Source: Gammaproteobacteria bacterium
GTDB lineage: Bacteria > Pseudomonadota > Gammaproteobacteria > GRL18
NCBI GenBank assembly: GCA_026994225.1
Contig: JALWRI010000100.1
Coordinates: 1-64,000 of the forward strand
Length of the DNA stretch: 64,000 nt
Reading direction: 5' to 3'
Part shown: positions 1 through 8,523 of the stretch, piece after piece
Position numbering within the stretch: position 1 is the stretch's first letter
Layout: every line of letters begins with the position of its first letter
Position numbers and translations under genes: made by a program
Notes under the pieces: model-generated
What the model saw: the letters and a program-made list of their open reading frames with translations, nothing else
Told to the model about the DNA's origin: nothing
The model's database searches: none

Positions 1-2175
1 GTACTCGATAGCCAGCTTCAGGATGCCGTTAAACAAATTGACCACCAGTTTGGCGTTATAGCCGCCATTGACCGTCAGAAATCTTCAAAATCCAAAAGCA
101 GGCAACTATCAGAAGCCTTGCTGGCCGGTACACCGATTATCGTGGTGACCATCCAGACCTTCCCTTATGCCATGGAAGCGATCATTACAGACAAAACCCT
201 GAAAGGTAAAAATTTTGCGGTCATTATTGATGAAGCGCATAACTCTCAAACCGGTACTACAGCGGCTAAATTGCAAGCCGCATTAGGTATGAGCAGCCAG
301 GGGAAAATGTCCACAATGACAGTGGATGAATTACTGGAGCAGCTGCAAAAATCCCGTGCCAAACCGGATAATATCAGCTATTTTGCTTTTACTGGTACGC
401 CAAAACATGCGACTTTGATGCTGTTTGGTCGCCTTGATGATCCCAATCAGCCTGCATCCAAAGATAATCTACCGCATGCTTTTCATCGTTATACCATGCG
501 CCAGGCCATCGAAGAAGGTTTTATTCTTGATGTTCTGAAAGGTTATGTGCCTTATAAAACCGCTTTTAACCTGTCCAGACAGATTGAGGACAGTAAACGG
601 GTCAGTAGCAAAGCAGCTAAGCGGGCATTGGCTCAATGGATGTCTTTGCATCCGACTAATGTGACTCAGAAAGTCCAGTTTATTATTGAACATTTTTCCA
701 AAAATATCGCCCACCGTTTAGATGGTAAAGCAAAAGCGATGGTTGTCACCAGCTCAAGGGCTGCCGTTATCCGTTATAAAAAAGCATTTGACCACTTTAT
801 TGAAAAACATCCGGAATATCATTACATTCATTCCCTGGTCGCCTTTTCCGGAAGAATGACGGGAAAACAGGTGATGCACCTGGATGATAATGACTTTAAA
901 GAAGATGTCTTTATTGTTGATGAGAATGAGGAATACACTGAGGAAAGTATGAACCCTGAGGTAAAAGGACAAGATTTACGTCTTGCCTTTGATCGCCCTG
1001 AATATCGGGTCATACTGGTCGCAGACAAGTTTCAAACCGGCTTTGACCAACCCAGGCTGGTTGCACTGTATGTCGATAAAAAAATTGCCAATCATGTTGA
1101 AATTGTGCAGACCTTTTCCCGCCTGAATCGTACCGCACCCGGAAAAGATGAAGTCTTTATTATCGATTTTGTCAACGATCCTGACAATGTTCGTTATGCC
1201 TTTTCTCTGTATGATGATGGTGCACATATTGATGATATACAGGATCCCAATGTGGTGTATGAAATAAAAGAAAGGCTTGATGAACAAGGACTCTACAATA
1301 ATGGTGATCTGGAAGCCTTTAAGGAAGCCCGTTTCAAAACCATTCGTGATATTACCCATTCCAGGGAACCACAACATAAGGCACTCTATGCGGCAACTGA
1401 AAGTGCTACCCGTTTATACAATGAGCGCATAAAAATGCTCAGGGAAGCAATAGCCACCTGGGAAGCGGCTTTTGAAAAGGCAAGAAGCCAGGGCGACGAA
1501 GATGGCATGAAGTCAGCCGATCATCACCAGGATGAATATGCCGAGCAAATCAAAACATTGCTGGGTTTCAAGTCGGATTTAGGGCGATTTTGTCGTACCT
1601 ATTCCTATGTGGCTCAGTTGATTGATTTTGGTGATCCTGACTTAGAGAACTTTGCGGCCTTTGCCAAATTGTTGCAAAAACGATTAAGTGGTGAAACGCC
1701 GGAAAATGTTGATCTGAAAGGTTTGGTGCTGACCGGTTTTGATATTGACAGCAGAAGCGATGAACCATCAGAAGAGGAAGACTCTCCAGTACTGGAGCCT
1801 GTAGGTCCCGGTGGAGGCGGTTCAATGGGTGACAAGAAAAAATTTATCCAGGAGATTATCGACCGCCTGAATCACCTGTTTGGTGAAGCAACCCCGATTG
1901 CCGATCAGGTCGCATTTATTAATCAGATCACCTCCATCACCCGGGACAACGATGTGGTTATGGCTCAGGTGGAAAGTAATACCAGAGAGCAGGCAATGAA
2001 AGGCAATTTGCCTGGCGCTGTTCAACAAGGCGTTGTTCGTGCGCTGTCAAGTCATCAAAAACTGGCGACATTAGTGCTTAAATCTGACCGTCAGGGCATG
2101 TCGGCATTAACTGATGTGGTTTATGATCTGCTTCATCAAAAAGAGGATATCAATCTGGGCGGGACAGATGCTTGA
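1..2175 (+). CDS. hsdR: Type I restriction enzyme R subunit, 3' part
   Basis: ATP-dependent translocase/endonuclease subunit of a type I restriction-modification complex. The reading frame is open from the first base, so the gene begins outside the window and the N-terminal nuclease domain is not visible. The visible part holds the superfamily 2 motor: the DEAH box in VIIDEAHNSQ, motif III in FTGTP, and a C-terminal helicase lobe with QTGFDQP and the QTFSRLNR motif VI. A helical region follows. It then has a Glu-rich and Gly-rich linker (near 1770-1820) and a C-terminal helical domain. No hsdM or hsdS follows; they could lie upstream. The stop codon overlaps the start of the next transposase gene by 8 bases. 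G+C is visibly higher than in the genes from 3.6 kb on, which suggests horizontal transfer. Confidence 0.93.
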   Translation, partial: VLDSQLQDAVKQIDHQFGVIAAIDRQKSSKSKSRQLSEALLAGTPIIVVTIQTFPYAMEAIITDKTLKGKNFAVIIDEAHNSQTGTTAAKLQAALGMSSQGKMSTMTVDELLEQLQKSRAKPDNISYFAFTGTPKHATLMLFGRLDDPNQPASKDNLPHAFHRYTMRQAIEEGFILDVLKGYVPYKTAFNLSRQIEDSKRVSSKAAKRALAQWMSLHPTNVTQKVQFIIEHFSKNIAHRLDGKAKAMVVTSSRAAVIRYKKAFDHFIEKHPEYHYIHSLVAFSGRMTGKQVMHLDDNDFKEDVFIVDENEEYTEESMNPEVKGQDLRLAFDRPEYRVILVADKFQTGFDQPRLVALYVDKKIANHVEIVQTFSRLNRTAPGKDEVFIIDFVNDPDNVRYAFSLYDDGAHIDDIQDPNVVYEIKERLDEQGLYNNGDLEAFKEARFKTIRDITHSREPQHKALYAATESATRLYNERIKMLREAIATWEAAFEKARSQGDEDGMKSADHHQDEYAEQIKTLLGFKSDLGRFCRTYSYVAQLIDFGDPDLENFAAFAKLLQKRLSGETPENVDLKGLVLTGFDIDSRSDEPSEEEDSPVLEPVGPGGGGSMGDKKKFIQEIIDRLNHLFGEATPIADQVAFINQITSITRDNDVVMAQVESNTREQAMKGNLPGAVQQGVVRALSSHQKLATLVLKSDRQGMSALTDVVYDLLHQKEDINLGGTDA

Positions 2176-3436
2176 TCTGTTAAATTTACCTGGGATTAAA
2201 CCGGTAGATATTCGAACTCATAGTAAAGGGTTAATCATTATTGCTGAAACCACAGATGATCGTACTCCTGATTGTCCGGATTGTGGTAAACCCATGCACA
2301 AACATGGTAAGCGACCTAATATTTTCGCAGACACACCCATGCAAATGCAGCCTGTACGTCTTGAAATCAAACGTCCTCGTTACCGATGTGATGAGTGCGG
2401 TAAAATGTCCACACCTGAATTAACCTTTTTGGATGAAAAACGAAGAGCAACCAAAAGGCTTGTTGATGCAATCAGGGAAAGATGTTTAGGTACGACATTC
2501 AGAGCCATTGCTGAACAAACAGGCGTTGCAGTCAATACCGTCAAAAATATTGCTCACGATCTTATTAAGGAGCTGGAAGAAACTGTTCAATATAAAACCC
2601 CTGTCATTATGGGTATTGATGAAATAAATCTTGCAGGCGCTTATCGCTGCGTCATAACTAACCTGGCCACTAATAATGTTTATGAAATGCTTGAGCGCAG
2701 GACTCAAGAACATTTGAAACCTTTTTTTAAAAAACTTCCTGACAGAGAAAAAGTTGAGTGGGTTTGTTCAGATATGTGGTGCCCCTTCAAACCTTCATTC
2801 GCCAAGTACCTACCCAATGCAAAATTAGTCATCGATAAATTTCATGTAGTCAAAATGGCTTCAGAAGCACTTGAAGAAGAGCGTAAACAATATCAGCTTC
2901 AATTAAGCAAAGAAGACCGTCTCTATGTAAAGAAATCCATTCGCTGGTTAACACTAAAAAGACCTGGCAATCTTACCCAAAGAGAATTAGAGGCACTGGA
3001 AATTGTGCGAAAAAAAATTCCTGAGTTAGCTATTGCTTATAATTTTAAAGAAATGTTTTTCAATATTTATGATGAACCCGATAAGCAGTCAGCCCAAAGT
3101 GTTTTTGAAGCATGGGAAAATAGTTTGCCTGAAGGACAATTGAAAAAGTTCCATAATTTAGCAAAAACAGTACACAACCATTACGATGATATTTTTGCGT
3201 ATTGGGATACGCCATTTAAAATAACCAACGCTTATACAGAAGGTTTGAATGGACTAATAAAAATATCAAACAGAATGGGGCGTGGCTATAGTTACGATAT
3301 TATTAGAGCAAAAACCCTTTACTCTGAAGAAGCCAGAAAAGTTGGCAGTGGAATTCGGACAGGCAAAGGTAAGGTCGAATATGGGCCGCATATTCCAACT
3401 TTAGTTAAGCAAGCTGAGAGTGGTGAATTGGATTAA
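2168..3436 (+). CDS. ISL3-family transposase
   Basis: DDE transposase of the ISL3 family. The N-terminus has a zinc ribbon (CPDCGKPMHKHG, then CDECGK), then a helix-turn-helix segment (TFRAIAEQTGVAVNTVKNIA), and then a DDE core beginning at MGIDEINLAG with later WVCSDMWCPF and KFHVVKM; the ITNAYTEGLNGLIK segment supplies the terminal acidic residue. About 422 residues, a normal length for the family. The ATG at 2168 is the start matching family N-termini (MLDLLNLPGI). It overlaps the hsdR stop, so the usual IS left end and 8-base target repeat are not recognisable on the left. The gene is intact, but mobility is doubtful without a left terminal repeat. Confidence 0.92.
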   Translation: MLDLLNLPGIKPVDIRTHSKGLIIIAETTDDRTPDCPDCGKPMHKHGKRPNIFADTPMQMQPVRLEIKRPRYRCDECGKMSTPELTFLDEKRRATKRLVDAIRERCLGTTFRAIAEQTGVAVNTVKNIAHDLIKELEETVQYKTPVIMGIDEINLAGAYRCVITNLATNNVYEMLERRTQEHLKPFFKKLPDREKVEWVCSDMWCPFKPSFAKYLPNAKLVIDKFHVVKMASEALEEERKQYQLQLSKEDRLYVKKSIRWLTLKRPGNLTQRELEALEIVRKKIPELAIAYNFKEMFFNIYDEPDKQSAQSVFEAWENSLPEGQLKKFHNLAKTVHNHYDDIFAYWDTPFKITNAYTEGLNGLIKISNRMGRGYSYDIIRAKTLYSEEARKVGSGIRTGKGKVEYGPHIPTLVKQAESGELD

Positions 3437-3630
3437 TAGTTTAAAGGAAACTTTTATATTCTATCACATTCCCAAATAAATATTTCAGTCTTTTGGATAA
3501 TTCCAACCAGAGGTTAAGCTTCAACCACATCTTAAATTTGGCAATATCCAACCAATATTACTATTATGATTAACGAATTTTTTGTGTGAAAATTTCAATT
3601 GTCCAACCCTAGAATGCAAATAGCCCTACT
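3437..3630. other. AT-rich spacer after the transposase
   Basis: This spacer should contain the right end of the ISL3 element, but no terminal repeat could be matched to a left copy. G+C drops sharply here towards the value of the rest of the window, so the acquired segment probably ends inside this stretch. No gene was seen. Confidence 0.4.
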
Positions 3631-4026
3631 TTATTTCACTATCTTTAAATGTGGTTTTTTATCTTCTTTTTTACTCGGAGGGGGCTCGGAAGGTTCATTT
3701 TCTATAGAAAATACCATACCTTTACCATTTTCTTTTGCGTACAGTGCCAATACCGCAGGCATAGGCACGTACACCGACATGGGTTTTCCAGAAAAACGGG
3801 CTTCAAAACTGACACTCTCATCCCCTAACTCTAAATGACGACTTGCATTTAAACCAATATTCAAGATAATTTTACCATCATTGACATATTCCAACGGTAC
3901 TATCACATCATCATAATTGGCATTTACCAATAAATAAGGGGTCTTATCATTTGCAATCAACCATTCATAAATCGCTCTTAATAAATAAGGGCGGCTTGAA
4001 GTCATTGTTGCATCATCACTTTCCAT
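3631..4026 (-). CDS. sspB: ClpXP specificity-enhancing factor SspB
   Basis: Adaptor that delivers ssrA-tagged peptides from stalled ribosomes to the ClpXP protease. The conserved core is plain: RPYLLRAIYEWL at the N-terminus, VPLEYVNDGKIILNI, and FEARFSGKP followed by VPMPAVLALYAKENG. The acidic/proline-rich linker and the C-terminal LKIVK resemble the short ClpX-binding tail of E. coli SspB (LRVVK). At 131 residues it is shorter than E. coli SspB because the acidic linker is abbreviated. The ATG at 4026 has an AGGGGA SD seven bases upstream and sits four bases after the sspA stop; an internal ATG at 4005 has no SD. Translationally coupled to sspA. Confidence 0.95.
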   Translation of the reverse strand: MESDDATMTSSRPYLLRAIYEWLIANDKTPYLLVNANYDDVIVPLEYVNDGKIILNIGLNASRHLELGDESVSFEARFSGKPMSVYVPMPAVLALYAKENGKGMVFSIENEPSEPPPSKKEDKKPHLKIVK

Positions 4027-4030
4027 TCCA

Positions 4031-4654
4031 TTATCCCCTGATTTCCTTTTCTGTCTCAGTTAAACTTTTCTTAAATGATTCACGAGAAAATAACCGTTGC
4101 ATATAATCATTCAAATCTTTTGCTGTAGCAGGTAATTCTATATGCATTTCAGGCAATCGCCACAATAATGGCGCAAGCATACAGTCTACTAAAGTTAATT
4201 CATCACTAAAAAAATATGGCTTGTCTTTAAAAAAATTAGCAACTGAAATTAAACTTTCACGTAATTCTTTACGTTGTCGTGTGCCTTGTTTTTCAGATTT
4301 TCCTTGTAATTTTTCTACGGAAGTATCCCAATCAAAATGAACTCTATAAGCAATCATTTTTAATCTTGCACGGTTTACTGGATCAACGGGCATTAACGGT
4401 GGATGAGGGAAACGTTCATCCAAATATTCCATAATAACCTGTGCATCATACAATACTAAATCTCTGTCAACTAATGTTGGTACTTTATTGTAAGGATTTA
4501 ATTCAATTAAATCTTCTGAAATATTTTCATCATCAACAGTGACCATATCATAATTAATCCCCTTTTCAGCTAACACCATTCTTACTCTATGGCTAAAAAT
4601 ATGATGGTCAGAAAATAAGGTCATAGCAGATCGTCTGCTTGTAAGTTGCACCAT
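4031..4654 (-). CDS. sspA: Stringent starvation protein A (GST fold)
   Basis: RNA-polymerase-associated protein with a glutathione S-transferase fold but no expected GST activity; in enterics it acts in stationary-phase and phage-gene transcription. Thioredoxin-like N-terminal domain (MTLFSDHHIFSHRVRMVLAE, with NPYNKVPTLVDRDLVLYDA and IMEYLDERFPHPPLMP) followed by an all-helical C-terminal domain. Length of 207 residues is usual. The PHPPLMP motif is typical of SspA. An AAGGTGA SD precedes the ATG at 4654. It lies downstream of petABC on the same strand, a common gammaproteobacterial arrangement, after two hairpins. Confidence 0.95.
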   Translation of the reverse strand: MVQLTSRRSAMTLFSDHHIFSHRVRMVLAEKGINYDMVTVDDENISEDLIELNPYNKVPTLVDRDLVLYDAQVIMEYLDERFPHPPLMPVDPVNRARLKMIAYRVHFDWDTSVEKLQGKSEKQGTRQRKELRESLISVANFFKDKPYFFSDELTLVDCMLAPLLWRLPEMHIELPATAKDLNDYMQRLFSRESFKKSLTETEKEIRG

Positions 4655-4689
4655 ATAAAATATTTCACCTTTTTAATAGTAAATGTTAG

Positions 4690-4721
4690 ATACCCCCTTC
4701 AATATTTCATCAAGGGGGTAT
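4690..4721 (-). promoter_or_regulatory. Hairpin in the petC-sspA spacer
   Basis: Perfect 10-bp inverted repeat (arms 4690-4699 and 4712-4721, 12-base loop) with a run of five G/C pairs. On the minus strand it is not followed by a T-tract, so it is more likely an mRNA-stabilising or attenuating structure than a complete terminator. Confidence 0.45.
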
Positions 4722-4735
4722 GTAATAATAAAATA

Positions 4736-4754
4736 ACACCATAGAATATGGTGT
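4736..4754 (-). terminator. Possible terminator after petC
   Basis: An 8-bp perfect stem with a 3-base loop (4736-4743 / 4747-4754), 11 bases past the petC stop on the minus strand and followed by the T-rich run TTATTTTATT. It probably reduces read-through from petABC into sspAB. Confidence 0.55.
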
Positions 4755-4765
4755 GTCATCGCTAT

Positions 4766-5503
4766 CTAGTGCACATCTTTCCAATATTCTTTTTTCAGCA
4801 TATAGGCAATGACAAAGAATACAGCAAGAAACAATAATACCCACATACCTAATTGATGGCGATAAACATACAAAGGTTCACCAATATAAGCCAGGAAATT
4901 GACCAGATCACGTACCATATCTTGATACTCTTTATCTGTCATTGTCCCCTTTACAGCGGTTTCTAATGTATGCTCTCCATCTGGGTTTTTTACTAATTTC
5001 TTATAACCTTGTTGTTCCCAAAGAACATGAGGCATCCCTACATCTTTAAATAACAGATTATTGACACCCGTTGGACGCTTTTCATCTAGGTAAAAAGATA
5101 TGAGGTAAGTATATAACCAATCTACCCCCCGAGAACGAGCCACCAGGGATAAATCAGGAACCGGTTTACCAAACCATTTTTTTGCATCCTCTGCAGGCAT
5201 AGCAACCGTCATAGTATTCCCAATTTTATCCTGGGTATACATCATATTATTTATTACATCTTGTTTATCAAAACCCAAATCATCTGCCATTCTTTCAAAG
5301 CGTTGATACTGCGCTGAATGACAGCTTAGGCAATAATTAATAAATGTTTTTGCACCACGTTGTAATGATGCCTTATCATTTCTATCAATATTGGCAGATT
5401 CAAGATGTACTGATCCACTCGCAACCACCATATTTATCGTTAATAAAGAAAATAAGGCTAAACTCCACAAAATTATCAATTTTTTCATAGCAAATATGTT
5501 CAT
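4766..5503 (-). CDS. petC: Ubiquinol-cytochrome c reductase, cytochrome c1
   Basis: Membrane-anchored c-type haem subunit of the bc1 complex, passing electrons from the Rieske centre to soluble cytochrome c. A signal-like N-terminal hydrophobic helix (residues 6-29) is followed by the haem-binding CLSCH motif at residues 58-62. Met157 in GMPHVLWEQ is the probable sixth iron ligand, and a C-terminal anchor helix (WVLLFLAVFFVIAYML) precedes the positively charged KKEYWKDVH tail. Length of 245 residues fits the short gammaproteobacterial form. The start overlaps the petB stop by 4 bases (ATGA). The first ATG is preferred because the later one at 5488 lacks an SD. Confidence 0.96.
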   Translation of the reverse strand: MNIFAMKKLIILWSLALFSLLTINMVVASGSVHLESANIDRNDKASLQRGAKTFINYCLSCHSAQYQRFERMADDLGFDKQDVINNMMYTQDKIGNTMTVAMPAEDAKKWFGKPVPDLSLVARSRGVDWLYTYLISFYLDEKRPTGVNNLLFKDVGMPHVLWEQQGYKKLVKNPDGEHTLETAVKGTMTDKEYQDMVRDLVNFLAYIGEPLYVYRHQLGMWVLLFLAVFFVIAYMLKKEYWKDVH

Positions 5504-6723
5504 TTCATAGTCACCCTGTCTGGAACATCAAGATTTTTTTCCATTTTAGTATAAATTGGCATGGCAAGGAAAAAAGTAAAATAAATCACTGCTCCAATAC
5601 GTGCCATCCAGGTATAAAGCGGCGTTACAGGCTGTGTACCCAACCAACCCAACATCAAAAATGCAATAATAAAAACACCTAACATCACTTTAAATTGAAT
5701 ACCACGATAACGAATAGATTTTACTGGATTACGATCTAACCATGGTAAGAAAAATAATAACAAGACAGCTATTCCCATCGCAACAACACCTAAAAATTTG
5801 TCAGGCACCGCACGTAAAATCGAATAATAAACAGTAAAATACCACACTGGAGCAATATGTTCAGGCGTTTTTAATGGATTAGCTGGTTCAAAATTAGCAT
5901 GTTCCAGGAAATATCCCCCCATCTCTGGAGCAAAAAAGATAACACTACAAAAGATAAACAAGAAGGCAACAACTCCTGCAATATCTTTTACACTATAGTA
6001 AGGGTGAAATGGTATCCCATCTACCGGTATCCCATTTTCATCTTTATTTTTCTTGATTTCTACGCCATCAGGATTATTAGAACCTACTTCATGTAAAGCT
6101 AAAATATGGGCAACAACCAAACCTAATAAAACTAATGGTAGAGCAACCACATGCAAAGAGAAAAAACGATTTAATGTTGCATCACCAATGACAAAATCAC
6201 CCCGAATCCAAAGTGATAAATCATCCCCTATATAAGGAATAGCACTGGCTAAAGAAATAATAACTTGCGCTCCCCAAAAAGACATCTGCCCCCAGGGAAG
6301 CAAATATCCCATAAAGGCTTCACCCATTAATACAAGATAAATCAACACCCCAAATATCCAGATTAATTCTCTAGGATTTTTATAAGAACCATATAATAAC
6401 CCTCTAAACATATGCAAATAGACAACAATAAAGAAAGCAGATGCACCCGTTGAATGCATATAACGAATAAGCCATCCCCATTCTACATCTCGCATAATAT
6501 ATTCAACCGAAGCAAAAGCCAGGGTTGCATCAGGTTTAAAAAACATGGCTAAAAAAATACCTGAAACAATTTGAATAACCAACACTAATAACGCTAATGA
6601 ACCAAAAAAATACCAAAAATTAAAATTCTTTGGCGCATAATATTCAGAAAGGTGTTCTTTCCACATTTTGGTAGCAGGGAAACGTGCATCCACCCATCCC
6701 ATTAAACTTTTCATCATACCCAT
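5500..6723 (-). CDS. petB: Ubiquinol-cytochrome c reductase, cytochrome b
   Basis: Integral membrane di-haem subunit of the bc1 complex that oxidises ubiquinol at the outer Qo site and reduces quinone at Qi. Paired haem histidines are visible in WLIRYMHSTGAS...VVYLHMFRG and in RFFSLHVVALP...VVAHILALHEVG. About eight membrane segments. The Qo loop reads PVWY, a common variant of the PEWY motif in beta- and gammaproteobacteria. Length of 407 residues is full. It starts one base inside the petA stop (TGATG) with a GGAGGG SD eight bases upstream, and ends overlapping petC, so the three subunits are translationally coupled. Confidence 0.97.
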   Translation of the reverse strand: MGMMKSLMGWVDARFPATKMWKEHLSEYYAPKNFNFWYFFGSLALLVLVIQIVSGIFLAMFFKPDATLAFASVEYIMRDVEWGWLIRYMHSTGASAFFIVVYLHMFRGLLYGSYKNPRELIWIFGVLIYLVLMGEAFMGYLLPWGQMSFWGAQVIISLASAIPYIGDDLSLWIRGDFVIGDATLNRFFSLHVVALPLVLLGLVVAHILALHEVGSNNPDGVEIKKNKDENGIPVDGIPFHPYYSVKDIAGVVAFLFIFCSVIFFAPEMGGYFLEHANFEPANPLKTPEHIAPVWYFTVYYSILRAVPDKFLGVVAMGIAVLLLFFLPWLDRNPVKSIRYRGIQFKVMLGVFIIAFLMLGWLGTQPVTPLYTWMARIGAVIYFTFFLAMPIYTKMEKNLDVPDRVTMK

Positions 6724-7322
6724 CAGGCATTCCCTCCATCATCACCTACTAATAATGTTGTTTTACTTAGATATGTGTACGGGGGTACCCGTAAATTCAA
6801 AGGTGCAGGAACACCCTGGAAAACACGCCCTGCCAAATCAAAACGAGAACCATGACAAGGACAGAAAAAGCCACCAACCCAATCACTACCTAAATCTGCT
6901 GGAGCAACATCTGGACGATGTTTAGGAGCGCAACCTAAATGGGTACAAACACCTTCCAATACTAAAATAGCTTTTTGATCACTGCGCGCACGATAGACAT
7001 TTTTAGCATAGTCTGGCTGTACGGATTCATTCGAACCCGGATCACGTAAGCGATCATCCATACTAGATAACTGCTCTAAATTTTTATCACTGCGTTTTAC
7101 AATATAAATAGGTTTTCCACGCCATTCTACTGTTAGCATTTGTCCTACATCCAATTTACTAATATCAATCTCAATAGCCGCCCCTGCTGCTTTAGTACGG
7201 GCACTGGGATTCCAGGACTTAATAAACGGAACAGCAACAAAACCAGCACCTACCGCACCCACTACTGTAGTAGCTGCTGTCAGAAACCGGCGTCTGCTGT
7301 TATCTGTACCACCTTCGCTCAT
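6723..7322 (-). CDS. petA: Ubiquinol-cytochrome c reductase, Rieske iron-sulfur subunit
   Basis: 2Fe-2S subunit that takes the first electron from ubiquinol in the bc1 complex. The N-terminus carries a Tat-type signal anchor (SRRRFLTAATTVVGAVGAGF) consistent with export of a folded cluster protein. Both Rieske boxes are intact: CTHLGC at residues 126-131 and CPCHGS at 154-159, giving Cys/His ligands and the disulfide pair. The ATG at 7322 is chosen because AGGAGA lies six bases upstream; two in-frame ATGs further up lie before or inside that SD. First gene of the petABC operon. Confidence 0.96.
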   Translation of the reverse strand: MSEGGTDNSRRRFLTAATTVVGAVGAGFVAVPFIKSWNPSARTKAAGAAIEIDISKLDVGQMLTVEWRGKPIYIVKRSDKNLEQLSSMDDRLRDPGSNESVQPDYAKNVYRARSDQKAILVLEGVCTHLGCAPKHRPDVAPADLGSDWVGGFFCPCHGSRFDLAGRVFQGVPAPLNLRVPPYTYLSKTTLLVGDDGGNA

Positions 7323-7349
7323 AAACATTCTCCTCATGTTATACTAAAC

Positions 7350-7377
7350 CGTATAAATCACTGTTACCGACCTGCAA
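7350..7377 (-). promoter_or_regulatory. Candidate sigma-70 promoter for petABC
   Basis: On the minus strand TTGCAG (7377-7372) and TATACG (7355-7350) are separated by 16 bases, which would place a start site about 20 bases before the petA ATG. The match is moderate and the rest of the 7323-7606 spacer is AT-rich, so other promoters are possible. Confidence 0.35.
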
Positions 7378-7606
7378 AAGTTGACGTAATGTTTTCCTGC
7401 CTTTCTCTTATGATTTCCACATTTTTAAAAAACCTTAGTCCTTTTAATTACTAAAAACTCAACCTACTCATCGTTACACAGTAAAAAAGACTCTTTGTTT
7501 ATTTCTTTTTGATATTATAAGTAAATACTAATATTCATAATCCAAATAGAAGGCATTTTCGTACATATATGAAAATTTATCAAGCGCAATCGATAGTATC
7601 TGACTG

Positions 7607-8359
7607 TTACACTGGGTTATAGATATCAATAAATTCATGCTCAATATTAAAATAATCGGCTAAATGCTGACCTAATGCTTGAACCCCATAACGTTCTGTA
7701 GCATGATGCCCACACGCATAATAATGGATGCCATATTCTTTGGCTATATGCCAAGTTTGCTCTGATACTTCCCCGCTTAAATACGCATCAAATCCTTGCT
7801 CTACCACCTGTTCAATAAAATTTTGTGCTGCCCCACTACACCAAGCTATACGCTGAATTTGCGTCACTTTTTCCGTCTCTATATGTAACACTTTTCTGGC
7901 TAAAAGATTAGAAATAGATACTGCCAAAGCCTTTGCATCACATGGTACCGATAATTTACCATAAAAAATTAATCCTGATTGATCTACACACCCTTCCACT
8001 TGCAAACCTAAATGCTGGGCTAATTGTATATTATTACCGTATTTCTTATGTATATCTAATGGTAAATGGTAGGCTAATACACTCATATTTGACTCTATCA
8101 ACATCTTGATACGTTGATATTTTATCCCCGTAATACACGCATTTTCCCCTTTCCAAAAATATCCATGATGTACTAATAGCAGATCGGCATTTGCCTGTTT
8201 TGCTGCTTCAATCATAGCAAGGCTGGCAGTTACTCCAGATACTATTTTTTTTACCTGCGAACACCCTTGTAATTGCAAACCATTGGGGCAATAATCCTTT
8301 ATTTCTCTAGTTGTTAATAGCGTATTACAATAATTTTCTAATTCTATGAGATCAACCAT
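7607..8359 (-). CDS. Nif3/YbgI-family dinuclear metal protein
   Basis: Member of the Nif3-like / GTP cyclohydrolase I type 2 family; the fold binds two metal ions at the inner face of a toroidal hexamer, but the physiological substrate is not settled. Family motifs are clear: DYCPNGLQLQG near the N-terminus, LLLVHHGYFWKGE and AYHLPLDIHKKYGNN supplying metal ligands, AWCSGAAQNF, DAYLSGEVSEQ, and the C-terminal CGHHATERYGVQALG. Length of 250 residues is standard. SD is weak. In many gammaproteobacteria a Nif3-like gene sits near petA and degQ; here a degQ-type gene is far away. It is the gene downstream of the ABC-exporter relic. Confidence 0.92.
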   Translation of the reverse strand: MVDLIELENYCNTLLTTREIKDYCPNGLQLQGCSQVKKIVSGVTASLAMIEAAKQANADLLLVHHGYFWKGENACITGIKYQRIKMLIESNMSVLAYHLPLDIHKKYGNNIQLAQHLGLQVEGCVDQSGLIFYGKLSVPCDAKALAVSISNLLARKVLHIETEKVTQIQRIAWCSGAAQNFIEQVVEQGFDAYLSGEVSEQTWHIAKEYGIHYYACGHHATERYGVQALGQHLADYFNIEHEFIDIYNPV

Positions 8360-8376
8360 CTATAGTTCACTCTTGG

Positions 8377-8496
8377 TTATTTGTTATTATTTTTTTGCTG
8401 TAATTCCCACAGTTTGGCATATACGCCTTGTTGTACTAATAACACATTATGTTGACCTTGTTCAACAATACTCCCATAAGTACGGTAATGATGCAT
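8377..8496 (-). pseudogene. C-terminal relic of an ABC exporter ATPase
   Basis: A 39-codon open frame whose translation contains IVEQGQHNVLLVQQGVYAKL followed by WELQQ. This is the recognisable tail of an ABCB-type half-transporter (consensus IVE.G.H..LL...G.YA.LW..Q). Nothing of the Walker A, signature or Walker B motifs is present upstream; the frame is closed by a stop a few codons before the nominal ATG at 8496. It is therefore the last few percent of a deleted gene. It lies between the histidine kinase stop (8524) and the Nif3-like gene, on the same strand. Confidence 0.75.
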
Positions 8497-8523
8497 AAAA
8501 TAACACTTAATTTAGAATAATGA

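Noticed and set aside
118-2175. hsdR as a complete gene starting at the TTG at 118
   Set aside because: The same frame is open back to base 1 with HsdR-like sequence (VLDSQLQDAVKQ), so the gene is simply cut by the window edge.
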